Origin: Candidatus Omnitrophota bacterium
GTDB lineage: Bacteria; Ratteibacteria; UBA8468; B48-G9; JAFGKM01
Assembly (NCBI GenBank): GCA_023818785.1
Contig: JAMWCO010000009.1
Location: 1 to 19,330 of the forward strand
Direction of reading: 5' to 3'
DNA length: 19,330 bases
Both the position numbers and the translations under genes were made by a program. Below, piece by piece: positions 8,101 through 15,166 of the stretch. The notes under the pieces were generated by a model, which had not been told where the DNA came from, made no database searches, and saw only the letters and a program-made list of their open reading frames with translations. Each line of letters opens with the position of its first letter. Position 1 is the first letter of the stretch.

Positions 8101-9158
8101 AATGGGGATATAAAATAAAAAAAGATGACAAAGAAGGTTTCAATAGATTATTTTTCAATTATACTTATGATGATATAACAATTAAAAAGTTTGAAGAATA
8201 TACTGGAATAAAATTACTTGGTGAAATAGGTAATCCTAATAGGTTTAAAGAAAGATATGAATCTATTATGAATAATTTAAAAGAAAAATGGATTGAGTTT
8301 AGATGCTGGGCAATGTCAGAAGTTCATAAAGAGTTAAAGGAAGCATTTGTTAAAAAATCACCAGATAAAAAATATTTACTTTTTGACTATTATGGAATTG
8401 CTTTAAATAATGAAGTTAGAGATATGAATCCAATAGATATTGTTCGTCTTGCATGCTCAAACCCAAAATATTATAAAAATATTAAAGATCTGGTTTATTG
8501 TCCGTATATTCCGACAATAGATGCTTCTCAATTTAAAGAATATGCCCATGGATTATTACCAGAAGAATGGATAGACCAGATAATTAATTTTGCAAGAGAT
8601 GAAAAATTTGCTGAATATTGTGATACAGGGATTGAATGTGGCAAGTTCTTACATAGACAATTTTTTGAAACATTTACGATTGCTGACCCTTATAGAGAAT
8701 GGGTTTTCACTCATTGCAAACATTTACCCAATAGGCGCTATCATCTTGCTCACAATACATATCCTCAACCAAATGGTGAAAACTGGTTTTACGACTTTGT
8801 ATTACTTTTTAGATATTCCACTCCAAATTTTATAAGTTATATGTGGTGTGATGGCTCTTTTCCATCAGGACATTTTGAAGAGATGCAAAAATTTACTTAT
8901 TTATACAGGCAATTACCAATTGGGAAATATAAAACAGTAAAAAAAGAGAATGGAGTATATTTGAGGAAATCAGATAAAGCATTTTATATAATTGAAACTG
9001 AAGGGAAAGAAAAAGAGTTTATATTTGAAACTGATTCTTTTGATAAAGAATATATAAATGTTTTAACTGGGAAAAAAGTAAAATTTATCAATCAAACTTA
9101 TAAGGTAAAGTTAAACCCTTATGATTTCCTTGTATTTATAAAAAATGGAAAAAGTTGA
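5103..9158 (+). CDS. Large secreted LamG-domain, glycoside-hydrolase-like protein
   Basis: I start this at ATG 5103, where AAGGAG (5091-5096) is 6 nt upstream and a normal signal peptide follows (MNKIFLIIFLFFSLSTIYS); an in-frame TTG at 5073 would add ten charged residues. The product is 1351 residues. Residues about 20-240 are a LamG/concanavalin-like jellyroll (YNFDE, DLSGYGNNG, GVYFNGKGSCI, TWYHLVVTYDG, GKIDEFKIYNYALTEEEV). Residues about 250-500 are a beta-rich region I do not recognise, and about 530-620 look Ig-like. From about 800 to 1265 alternating strand/helix text resembles a TIM-barrel hydrolase of GH42-like type, including YDDITIKKFEEYTGIK and KEKWIEFRCWAMSEVHKEL. Glu995 (GLGEPS) is a possible catalytic acid. 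Residues 1290-1351 form a small C-terminal beta domain like that closing many glycosidases. Predicted to be extracytoplasmic and to act on a polysaccharide; substrate unknown. Confidence 0.8.
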   Translation: MNKIFLIIFLFFSLSTIYSENKYVLYYNFDEVDFSNKIVFDLSGYGNNGKIREAEICEGINGKGVYFNGKGSCIIVPYDKLKEFSSISIETWVSPEEIRHSPIIYAADNPDYSKQKKRPFDIQWRGPSWFFWFYITTKDGEERLIQPNKRCVDLITFPKPTWYHLVVTYDGQKGIIYLNGKEVAKEEWKEKKSIAEINEPILIGTGYTEIWNSFKGKIDEFKIYNYALTEEEVLSNYLQKEKFKPFIFEKRVVGTIDGKPYFPIGYEEKWVRFPLEPSQRGCVYFSNTGEVGIQSGSGWSGGYGLGNINIWGQLGRGANFYKEIDGVLKLTPPDKEKTVEISGITYDDIKINQKIVITPENEIKFKYEFEIPENKKIKPCISWPIHLWPTALSFVGYEKGEKVKGRLIDLSRPALFENILEVNLSRGGNRFILKLSPDLVYQLNGTRNPINWLEGWTTFSGLIKKKEGEKIDNREVLEFSIQIIDDSLPPLLSEKDAKEITEDVPFDFSKLYEAQPQKPIIEMADRETPIFGIDEEIKVTFKFPNPSIIKEYPKYVFLIKDAYSEEKVYEIEGKIPDPWWDWLGRITFIPPRPSVYIAKVVFYDRNEKIIDTAETEIAVCGPILQKEIKYGEKIKLELVDSVDFTKKDPGHNFYSSSDKSEIVKAGDIIYRRTLSLDEVNRIALNRRDWFGCTLTMKNPKADHIVEVIYADLDDTIIGINILEPCPEEEKKCLTRVATGIITGGIYKSDGKLKSFKTVYIPTGSSSWCAITFLNLYKNPIGIAKVNLYEIKDGLPKLPDLPNERLIGVYTEGGDVGLGTFGYNELAGEFTGKVPMERFYKEHYKAIENLIRYMRFTGENVYIFGVYRYRNALFPSKYVGSGIPSKKLDLPALMAKMFEYNNLKLILNVQTSNSLPVARLYRYSNYDLINGAPVTLQVSKKGRMDAGHFGYQPSNPFNPDVIKEYKKFAEELAERYGKYKSIIGISWLCGAAGLGEPSVFQWGYKIKKDDKEGFNRLFFNYTYDDITIKKFEEYTGIKLLGEIGNPNRFKERYESIMNNLKEKWIEFRCWAMSEVHKELKEAFVKKSPDKKYLLFDYYGIALNNEVRDMNPIDIVRLACSNPKYYKNIKDLVYCPYIPTIDASQFKEYAHGLLPEEWIDQIINFARDEKFAEYCDTGIECGKFLHRQFFETFTIADPYREWVFTHCKHLPNRRYHLAHNTYPQPNGENWFYDFVLLFRYSTPNFISYMWCDGSFPSGHFEEMQKFTYLYRQLPIGKYKTVKKENGVYLRKSDKAFYIIETEGKEKEFIFETDSFDKEYINVLTGKKVKFINQTYKVKLNPYDFLVFIKNGKS

Positions 9159-9993
9159 TATACATATTCATAGTTGTTTTGATGATGGAGCGAGTGAAAT
9201 GACGATTAACAATATTATCAAAGAGGCAAAAAATAAAAAACTTACAAAAATAGGAATTGTTATCCATTATCATAAATTTTTACCTTCAAAAGAATATAAA
9301 TTATATGGGAATATAGAACCAGAAAAATCAAAAATAAAGTTAAGAAAATTAATTAAAGATTTAGATAAAATAAATGATGCTTCTATACAAATAAAACTTG
9401 GGATAGAAACAGAGATAATAGATACAGATGGAAATTTAAATTGTTATGATGAAATTTTTGAGAAGGTTGATTATATTTTATGTGCTTGCCACTGGTTACC
9501 CGATGAAATACTTCCTTCCAACTTAACGATATTGATTTATAAAGATAGAGAAAAGGCAATACAATATTACAAATCATACCAGTATAAAAAGATAATTGAT
9601 AATTTTGGAAGAGAAAGAATAATTGAAAAATATTTTTTAATGTATGAAAATCTAATTTCAAAATATCCTGGTGTTATTCTTTCTCATCCTCATTTTGGTG
9701 AACTTGCAGTTTATCAAATTATTGAAAATTTAGAGCAAGTAAAAAATTATCTTTATTTATTAAGTGAAAAAATGGAAAAAAACAAAATTAGTTTTAATAT
9801 AACTGAACCCATGGTAAGTCTTATTGAAACCCCTGAAATAGATAATTGTGGAATAAAAAAAAGTTTCTGGAGTTCACTTCTTTTCTGGATTAATATATGC
9901 AAAGAAAAAAAAATAGAATTTATACCTGGAAGTGATGCTCATAATCTTGAAGGAATTGGCAAAGTAGATGGGTGTTATAGATTAATAGGATGA
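9145..9993 (+). CDS. PHP-domain metal-dependent hydrolase (histidinol-phosphatase-like fold)
   Basis: This 282-residue protein has no signal peptide and should be cytoplasmic. It carries the ordered metal ligands of the PHP superfamily: DIHIHS at the N-terminus (His7, His9), HYH at 41-43, Glu88/Glu90 in GIETEI, His116 in CACHW, SHPHFGE (His181, His183), and PGSDAHNLEGIG near the end (Asp264, His266). PHP proteins hydrolyse phosphate esters through a trinuclear metal site; family members include histidinol phosphatase and nucleases. It is about the length of HisK-type enzymes, but no his genes are nearby, so a role in phosphosugar processing is equally possible. Its start overlaps the previous gene by 14 nt and has no Shine-Dalgarno, which indicates translational coupling. 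It is followed by the membrane protein after 39 nt. Confidence 0.85.
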   Translation: MEKVDIHIHSCFDDGASEMTINNIIKEAKNKKLTKIGIVIHYHKFLPSKEYKLYGNIEPEKSKIKLRKLIKDLDKINDASIQIKLGIETEIIDTDGNLNCYDEIFEKVDYILCACHWLPDEILPSNLTILIYKDREKAIQYYKSYQYKKIIDNFGRERIIEKYFLMYENLISKYPGVILSHPHFGELAVYQIIENLEQVKNYLYLLSEKMEKNKISFNITEPMVSLIETPEIDNCGIKKSFWSSLLFWINICKEKKIEFIPGSDAHNLEGIGKVDGCYRLIG

Positions 9994-10032
9994 AAATTTT
10001 TTAGATATTGAATTTATTTAAAGAGAAGTATA

Positions 10033-11895
10033 ATGAAAACACTTGTAATTGGTACAATTTTATCTTTTATCATAGGAAGTTGTGATATTTACAATCTTAT
10101 AAAAATTCAAGGTTCTTATATGACATTAGATTTTACAACTGGATTTGCCATATTTTTTATATTTTTTATTACACTTTTCAATTATCTTTCCAAAAAAATT
10201 TTAAAAAAATGGGCTTTTACATCAGAAGAACTTATAATTATCTATATTATGATGATCGTTTCTTGTTCAATTCCTACAATGGGACTTACTTTATACCTAA
10301 TTCCTTTAATTGCAGGTGTAAAATATTACTCAAATCCTCAGAATGAATGGGATACACTCTTACTTCCACATATAAAGAAAAATTTAATACTTCAAGATGA
10401 AAATGTAATAACATGGTTTTTTGAAGGAATACCTAAGGGAGAGAAAATACCATGGGAATGTTGGATTAAACCTCTTTCTCTCTGGATTTTTTTAATTTTG
10501 TGTATTTATCTTGCAATGATATTTATAATGGTTATATTACATAAACAATGGTCAGAAAATGAAAAATTAAATTATCCAATGACAAAAGCACCAATTGAAC
10601 TTATAAACTACAAAAATAATAATGTGTTTGAAAATGGTTTTTTTTGGTTTGGTTTTTTAATTCCTTTTATACTTGGGCTTATAAATGGACTACATTCTTA
10701 TTTCCCAAGTTTCCCATATATTATCCTTGCAAAAGGTATCCCAATTTTTAGAAGGACTTTATGGTTAGAGTTTAGAATAAGTTTCCCGATGGTTGGATTT
10801 ACTTATTTTGTAAATTTACCACTCTCTTTTTCTTTATGGTTCTTCTGCCTTTTAACAACTATTGAACAGGGTTTCTTTAATGTTACAGGTTTTAGTATAG
10901 AAGAGTTTTTACCTTATAATTCAGATAGACCTTTACTTGGATGGCAATCACTTGGTTCTTTAATCGTTATTGTTTTATATGGGCTGTGGATTTCAAGGAA
11001 AGATCTAATAAATATAATGAAGGAAGAAGGCGAAAATGACATCATTTCACCAAAAATTGCTTTCTGGGGTCTAATTTTTTCTCTTATATTTATCTATGTT
11101 TGGCTATTATATTCAGGAATCTCTTTTTTGCCTGCAATTTTATTTATATTTTTTGCTTTTTTAATTTATATAGGAATAACAAGAGTAATATGTGAAGGAG
11201 GACTTGCAGCAACACGTGCTCCTGTGATATCTCCTGTAATTGTAAATTCTTTCCTTGGTTCAAATCGGCTTGGGTATTCTAATCTTGCTGGACTTGGACT
11301 TACTTTTGTTTATTGTTCTGATGTAAGAACATTTGTTATGGCTTCAGTTGCAAATGGATTAAAAATGGCTGAACAAATAAAGAAAAAGAAAAAAATTGTA
11401 TTTTTTGCAATAATAATATCTATAATTATTACCATATTTTCATCTATATGGACTACAATTCTTTTATCTTATAAATATGGTGGAATAAATGCAAATCAAT
11501 GGTTTTTTGTAAATGGACCTCAGTATCCTTTGAGATATATTGCTGATAAAATAAAAAATCCAAAAGGTCCTGACTGGCAATACATTGGATTTACAGGAAT
11601 AGGCGCCTTCTTTACAATATTTTTATTTATAATGAGAATGAAGTTTTTAAATTTCCCTCTCCATCCACTTGGTTTTGCTTTCTCTACAGTGATGTTGACC
11701 AATGCTCTATGGTTTTCAATTTTTATTTCTTGGTTAATAAAAGTTATGATTTTAAGGTATGGAGGAGTAAAAATCTATGAAAAATTTAAAGATTTATTTA
11801 TAGGTTTTATAATAGGTCAATTTGTTATTAATGGTTTATTTCTCATAGTTGATTTAATAACAGGTAAAACTGGAAATATTCTTTTCTGGGCATAG
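10033..11895 (+). CDS. DUF6785/DUF6784 multispanning membrane protein (putative transporter)
   Basis: This 620-residue protein has about 12-16 hydrophobic segments along its whole length. I recognise DUF6785 features in the N-terminal two thirds: GSYMTLDFTTG, IPTMGLTLYLIPLI, PQNEWDTLLLPH and EGIPKGEKIPWECW (residues about 30-150), then EGGLAATRAPV near 387. DUF6784 features occupy the C-terminus: HPLGFAFS, WFSIFISWLIK, LRYGGVKIYEK and the final DLITGKTGN. The family occurs in Armatimonadetes, planctomycetes, Lentisphaerae and candidate phyla; its general look is that of an oligopeptide-transporter-like carrier, but no substrate is established. A weak GAGAAG site precedes the ATG. It ends the plus-strand block, where an inner-membrane importer would serve the secreted hydrolase-like proteins upstream (inference). 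Confidence 0.85.
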   Translation: MKTLVIGTILSFIIGSCDIYNLIKIQGSYMTLDFTTGFAIFFIFFITLFNYLSKKILKKWAFTSEELIIIYIMMIVSCSIPTMGLTLYLIPLIAGVKYYSNPQNEWDTLLLPHIKKNLILQDENVITWFFEGIPKGEKIPWECWIKPLSLWIFLILCIYLAMIFIMVILHKQWSENEKLNYPMTKAPIELINYKNNNVFENGFFWFGFLIPFILGLINGLHSYFPSFPYIILAKGIPIFRRTLWLEFRISFPMVGFTYFVNLPLSFSLWFFCLLTTIEQGFFNVTGFSIEEFLPYNSDRPLLGWQSLGSLIVIVLYGLWISRKDLINIMKEEGENDIISPKIAFWGLIFSLIFIYVWLLYSGISFLPAILFIFFAFLIYIGITRVICEGGLAATRAPVISPVIVNSFLGSNRLGYSNLAGLGLTFVYCSDVRTFVMASVANGLKMAEQIKKKKKIVFFAIIISIIITIFSSIWTTILLSYKYGGINANQWFFVNGPQYPLRYIADKIKNPKGPDWQYIGFTGIGAFFTIFLFIMRMKFLNFPLHPLGFAFSTVMLTNALWFSIFISWLIKVMILRYGGVKIYEKFKDLFIGFIIGQFVINGLFLIVDLITGKTGNILFWA

Positions 11896-11938
11896 AATTG
11901 TCGGTTAATACATTATATCTACATTGAAAAGAAAAATT

Positions 11939-11953
11939 TTAAACCGTAACTTC
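11939..11953. repeat. Inverted repeat, left arm
   Basis: TTAAACCGTAACTTC here matches the reverse complement of 12396-12410 at 14 of 15 positions. Similarity continues weakly outward (GAAAAA-type runs) and inward (AATT after a 2-nt gap). The arms enclose about 440 bp. This could be the terminal repeat of a small non-autonomous element or of a decayed insertion sequence; I see no clear target-site duplication. Confidence 0.5.
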
Positions 11954-12008
11954 AATTTAAATAATAGGTATTTTAACACATCTGTTTTAAAAAAGAAAAT
12001 ATAGTTTT

Positions 12009-12212
12009 CTATGAAAAAATAATTGGAAGTTTTTTCTGAATCTGTTGATAGTAATCTATTTCAATGCAATTTTTAAAACTATCTTTATGCATATATTTTT
12101 CACTTTCACAAGATATGTTTCTAACAGAAAAGGGATATAACACCCAATGGGATTTTACACCGCAAGTTAATCTTCTTTTTATTTTTTCATTGGAGCAGAA
12201 ACTTCCTTTATT
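12009..12212 (-). other. Unidentified open frame, possible gene remnant
   Basis: On the minus strand, 67 codons are open between stops, ending at the TAG at 12009-12011. Part reads LTCGVKSHWVLYPFSVRN and the C-terminus IDYYQQIQKKLPIIFS. The composition is mixed and hydrophilic like a real protein tail, but the only methionine is internal (YMHKD), there is no Shine-Dalgarno and I recognise no family. It overlaps the first bases of the GNAT-like remnant on the other strand. It may be the C-terminus of a lost gene or a chance open frame. Confidence 0.25.
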
Positions 12213-12388
12213 TTACAAAGTTTAGAATGGCAGGTTGGTTCAAAAGGATTTTTAGGTAACTACATTGTAAAAGATGTGCTATTATATTTAAGTAGAGTCA
12301 GGAAAGTAAAAGTTTCTATTCACTGGTTAACGCTGGAAATACTGAAACAAAAAATTTAATAGAAAAATTTGGTTTACATATTACTTAA
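12189..12388 (+). pseudogene. Frameshifted remnant resembling the C-terminal half of a GNAT N-acetyltransferase
   Basis: One frame reads ILQSLEWQVGSKGFLGNYIVKDVLLYLSR in overlapping pieces from 12189 up to about 12326. After a shift of one base near TGGTTAAC (12324-12331), another frame continues VNAGNTETKNLIEKFGL and stops at 12388. The pattern of a basic, glycine-rich acetyl-CoA loop, a helix, a strand and N-x-x-(T/S)-K-x-L-x-E-K-F-G matches motifs A and B of GNAT enzymes. There is no start codon, the N-terminal half is missing and the loop is poorly kept, so this is a dead fragment. It ends 8 nt before the right inverted-repeat arm. The family call is tentative. Confidence 0.4.
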
Positions 12389-12395
12389 CAATTGG

Positions 12396-12410
12396 GAAGT
12401 TACAGTTTAA
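12396..12410. repeat. Inverted repeat, right arm, overlapping the mltG stop
   Basis: The reverse complement, TTAAACTGTAACTTC, matches the left arm (11939-11953) with one mismatch. The mltG stop codon (12407-12409) lies inside this arm, so the last bases of mltG may derive from the repeat. See the left arm for interpretation. Confidence 0.5.
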
Positions 12411-13396
12411 TTTTCTGAATAATTTGTTTCGCTTAAAGTTTTATTAGATAGATATAATTTAATTGCGGAAAGATGTTCTAAATATGTTTTTGAAAAATGA
12501 TTAGTTCCATCCCCTTTTGATAAAAAAAACATATAATCTGTATTTGTAGGATTTAAAGCAGCAATTAATGAATCTTTTCCAGGATTACAAATTGGAGTAG
12601 GAGGAAGACCTCTATTTATATATGTATTATATGGTGATTTTATTCTAAGGTCCGAATTTGTTAGCCTTTTTTTTCTATAACCAAGAGCATATTCAACAGT
12701 AGAACAACTTGCGATTGGAATATTCTTTTTAAGTCGTTTATATATAATACCAGCGATCATTTTTCTTTCAGAAAGTAAACAGGCTTCCTTTTCTACTATT
12801 GATGCAATTGTTACAATCCTTTTTATTTCTTTCCAGTTTTTCTCATTTATATCCTCATCATAAATCTGTTCAAATACATTCTTAAAGTTTTTCCACATTT
12901 TATGGCATATCCCTTCAATTGAGATATTGTATGGGAAATAATATGTATCTGGAAATAAAAAACCTTCAAGATTATTATTTTTAGCATATTCAATAAATTC
13001 ATTTTTATCTTTTATAAGATGTGCTTTCTGTAAAATATCTCCAATATCATATATAGTAGAACCTTCTGGTATTGTTATTTTTACAAGAGCAATTTCACCT
13101 TTTACAAGTTTCTCAATAACTTTTTTTAATGGTGTCCTTCCTGAAAACTCATATATTCCTGACTTTAATTTTTTTTGAACATTATATTGATTTGTCCAGA
13201 ACAAAAACCATTTAATACTTTTAATAATCCCCTCTTCTTTTAAAATTTTAGCAACTTGGTAAGCATTTTTATTTTCAGGTATTTCAACAAGTTTGGCTAT
13301 TGGAAGCGATGGTGGAAGTGTTACAATCTTTATAATTAAAAATGTCAAAGTTAAAATACAAAATATTAAAAAAAAGAGTTTATATTTTTTATTCAT
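12407..13396 (-). CDS. mltG: Endolytic murein transglycosylase MltG
   Basis: This 329-residue protein has an N-terminal signal-anchor (residues 6-26) followed by a periplasmic domain. Residues about 35-110 match the LysM-like subdomain. The catalytic YceG domain has LEGFLFPDTY (143-152), IASIVEKEA (197-205, which holds the catalytic glutamate at 202 or 204), then YNTYINRGLPPTPICNPG and DYMFFLSKGDGTNHFSKTYLEH. MltG cleaves nascent glycan strands at the inner membrane and sets their length. The start overlaps the cinA stop by 8 nt (ATGAATAA), without a good Shine-Dalgarno, so translation is probably coupled. It is the last gene of the minus-strand operon, and its stop codon falls in an inverted-repeat arm; the C-terminus looks complete compared with the family. 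Confidence 0.95.
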   Translation of the reverse strand: MNKKYKLFFLIFCILTLTFLIIKIVTLPPSLPIAKLVEIPENKNAYQVAKILKEEGIIKSIKWFLFWTNQYNVQKKLKSGIYEFSGRTPLKKVIEKLVKGEIALVKITIPEGSTIYDIGDILQKAHLIKDKNEFIEYAKNNNLEGFLFPDTYYFPYNISIEGICHKMWKNFKNVFEQIYDEDINEKNWKEIKRIVTIASIVEKEACLLSERKMIAGIIYKRLKKNIPIASCSTVEYALGYRKKRLTNSDLRIKSPYNTYINRGLPPTPICNPGKDSLIAALNPTNTDYMFFLSKGDGTNHFSKTYLEHLSAIKLYLSNKTLSETNYSEN

Positions 13397-14609
13397 TTTT
13401 TGTTAAAATCTCTCTTAATAATTCAAAACCTTTATAAACAGCCCTTTCCCTTATTGTATTTCTATCACCTGAAAAAATAAATTTTTTTGCAAATAAAATT
13501 TTTTTATAACATACTCCAATCCATACAAGTCCAACAGGTTTTTCAGAAGTACCACCTTTAGGACCTGCAATCCCAGTAAAACTTAATGAAATATCACATT
13601 TACCATACTTTTTTGCATTTTTTGCCATATAAATTGCTGTTTGTTCACTTACTGCTCCATATTTTCTTAATATTGTTTTAGGTACTTTTAAAATCTTTTT
13701 CTTTAAAATGTTGCTATATGTTATAAATCCTCCTATAAAATAATCTGAACTACCAGGTATATCTGTAATTAGTTTACAAGCAAGACCTCCTGTACAAGAT
13801 TCTGCAATTGCAAGATGTAATTTTTTCTTCCTTAAAATTTCCCCAATTATTTCAGGTATTGAACTAACATTTACTCCAAGATAATTTATTCCAAATCTCT
13901 CCTTTATAATATCTTCAACCTCTAAAAAAACATCTTTTTGATTCTCATGTAACATAAGGACAATTTCTATTAAATTTGGATGTGCAAGAATTATAAGATT
14001 TTCTTTCATTTTATCTATTAAATCATTCAATCTTGTTTGAACTTCTGATTCAGGGATTCCAATTATAGAGTAAATTTTTGTAATTACTTTTTCTCTTTTT
14101 AAATTTTTTTCAATAGATTGGATTGTTTCTTCAAGCATTGGTTTTAACTCATTGGGTGGTCCTGGGAAAATCAAAATCAATTTACCATTTTCGTGAATTA
14201 TTATACCTGGTGCAATCCCATTTTTATTTTCAATTATTTTACTTCCTTCAATTATATATGCCTGCCTTTTATTTATTTCAGGAGGTATTATATTTCTTTT
14301 TTTAAACTTTTCTTCTATATTTTCCCATAATTTTTCATCAAATATAAGTTTTTTATTCAATGCATCAGCAATACTTTCTCTTGTTAAATCATCAAATGTT
14401 GGCCCAAGTCCTCCTGTAATAATAACCATATCTGAATTTTTAAATGAGTTTAAAAATGCGTCTTTTATATCCTGTTTTTTATCACCAACTATAATACATT
14501 TTGAAATTTTGAAACCATAAGAGAGTAAAATTTTAGAAATTAAATTTATATTTGTATTTAATCTATCAAAAAGAAGTTCAGAACCAATATTTATAACCTC
14601 AATCCTCAT
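13389..14609 (-). CDS. cinA: CinA: nicotinamide-nucleotide amidase / ADP-ribose pyrophosphatase-like protein
   Basis: A 406-residue, two-domain CinA of normal length. Residues 1-170 form the molybdopterin-binding-like (COG1058) domain: INIGSELL at 7-13, ITGGLGPTFDDLTRESIA at 64-81 and FPGPPNEL at 148-155. Residues about 250-405 form the PncC-type domain with AESCTGG (269-275), a Thr/Tyr-rich FITYSN segment and TGIAGPKGG (345-353). In the family the C-terminal domain removes the amide from nicotinamide mononucleotide to recycle NAD, and the N-terminal domain hydrolyses ADP-ribose; it is cytoplasmic. The name comes from competence genes, but no competence function is implied here. It begins 2 nt after the yfcE stop and overlaps mltG by 8 nt. 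Confidence 0.95.
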   Translation of the reverse strand: MRIEVINIGSELLFDRLNTNINLISKILLSYGFKISKCIIVGDKKQDIKDAFLNSFKNSDMVIITGGLGPTFDDLTRESIADALNKKLIFDEKLWENIEEKFKKRNIIPPEINKRQAYIIEGSKIIENKNGIAPGIIIHENGKLILIFPGPPNELKPMLEETIQSIEKNLKREKVITKIYSIIGIPESEVQTRLNDLIDKMKENLIILAHPNLIEIVLMLHENQKDVFLEVEDIIKERFGINYLGVNVSSIPEIIGEILRKKKLHLAIAESCTGGLACKLITDIPGSSDYFIGGFITYSNILKKKILKVPKTILRKYGAVSEQTAIYMAKNAKKYGKCDISLSFTGIAGPKGGTSEKPVGLVWIGVCYKKILFAKKFIFSGDRNTIRERAVYKGFELLREILTKNE

Positions 14610-14611
14610 TT

Positions 14612-15163
14612 TTAAAAATTTTCTTCTTTAAAGATTGAGTAATTAGAAAGATTAAAAATTTTAATGTTTTTTTTATAAAGATCAATCTCTGCACAGGTAG
14701 GAATTTTTTCTTTTGGTAAAGAAGGACTTCCTGGATTTAAAATTAATATATTTTCTATTCTTTCAAGTAAAGGAATATGAGTATGTCCTGAAATTAAAAT
14801 ATTTATCTTCCAGTTTTTCCCAATTTCAATCCATTCATCTTTTTTAAAAATATGTCCATGAGAACATAAAATCCTTGTATAATTTATTTGATAAAAAAGG
14901 TAAGGATAAGATAAAGGGATATTCAAAAACATCTCATCAACTTCTGAATCACAATTTCCTTTTGAAATTAAAAGTGGTATTTTTAAATTATTAAAAATAT
15001 TCAATAATTCTTTAGGACTATATTTTTCAGGTATTGGATTCCCTGGTCCATGATTAAAAAGGTCTCCACAATGAACAATAATATCTGATTTATTTAAAAT
15101 TTCCCAACTTTTCTCCCAAGATAAAAGACTACCATGAGTATCACTTATAACTCCTATTTTCAT
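14612..15163 (-). CDS. yfcE: YfcE-type metallophosphoesterase (phosphodiesterase)
   Basis: A 183-residue, single-domain calcineurin-like phosphoesterase of the usual YfcE length. Metal ligands are visible in order: ISDTHG (Asp8, His10), HCGD (Asp34), GNCD (Asn70), SHGH (His102) and SGHTH (His127, His129), ending in NPGS. The HGPGNPIP segment after the first GD and the CDSEVD box are specific to the YfcE/MJ0936 group, which hydrolyses phosphodiesters with Mn2+ or similar ions. Its physiological substrate is unknown. It is cytoplasmic. The gene starts 3 nt after the pseudopilin stop with a GGGTGA-type ribosome site and is followed by cinA after 2 nt, so it is an inner member of the operon. Confidence 0.92.
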   Translation of the reverse strand: MKIGVISDTHGSLLSWEKSWEILNKSDIIVHCGDLFNHGPGNPIPEKYSPKELLNIFNNLKIPLLISKGNCDSEVDEMFLNIPLSYPYLFYQINYTRILCSHGHIFKKDEWIEIGKNWKINILISGHTHIPLLERIENILILNPGSPSLPKEKIPTCAEIDLYKKNIKIFNLSNYSIFKEENF

Positions 15164-15166
15164 TTT

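Larger units (their letters stand above)
11896..12406. other. Intergenic region between convergent operons, with degenerate sequence
   Basis: These 511 bases separate the DUF6785 stop from the mltG stop on the other strand. I find no intact gene of known type. The contents are an imperfect inverted-repeat pair (11939-11953 and 12396-12410), a frameshifted GNAT-like remnant (12189-12388, plus strand) and an unidentified 67-codon open frame (12009-12212, minus strand). No clear hairpin-plus-U-tract terminator is visible for either convergent operon. The region looks like the remains of an insertion or of a decayed gene. Confidence 0.6.

Noticed and set aside
8590..8835. Second plus-strand frame inside the LamG protein
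   Set aside because: It lies wholly within the large gene, has no Shine-Dalgarno and no recognisable motif.
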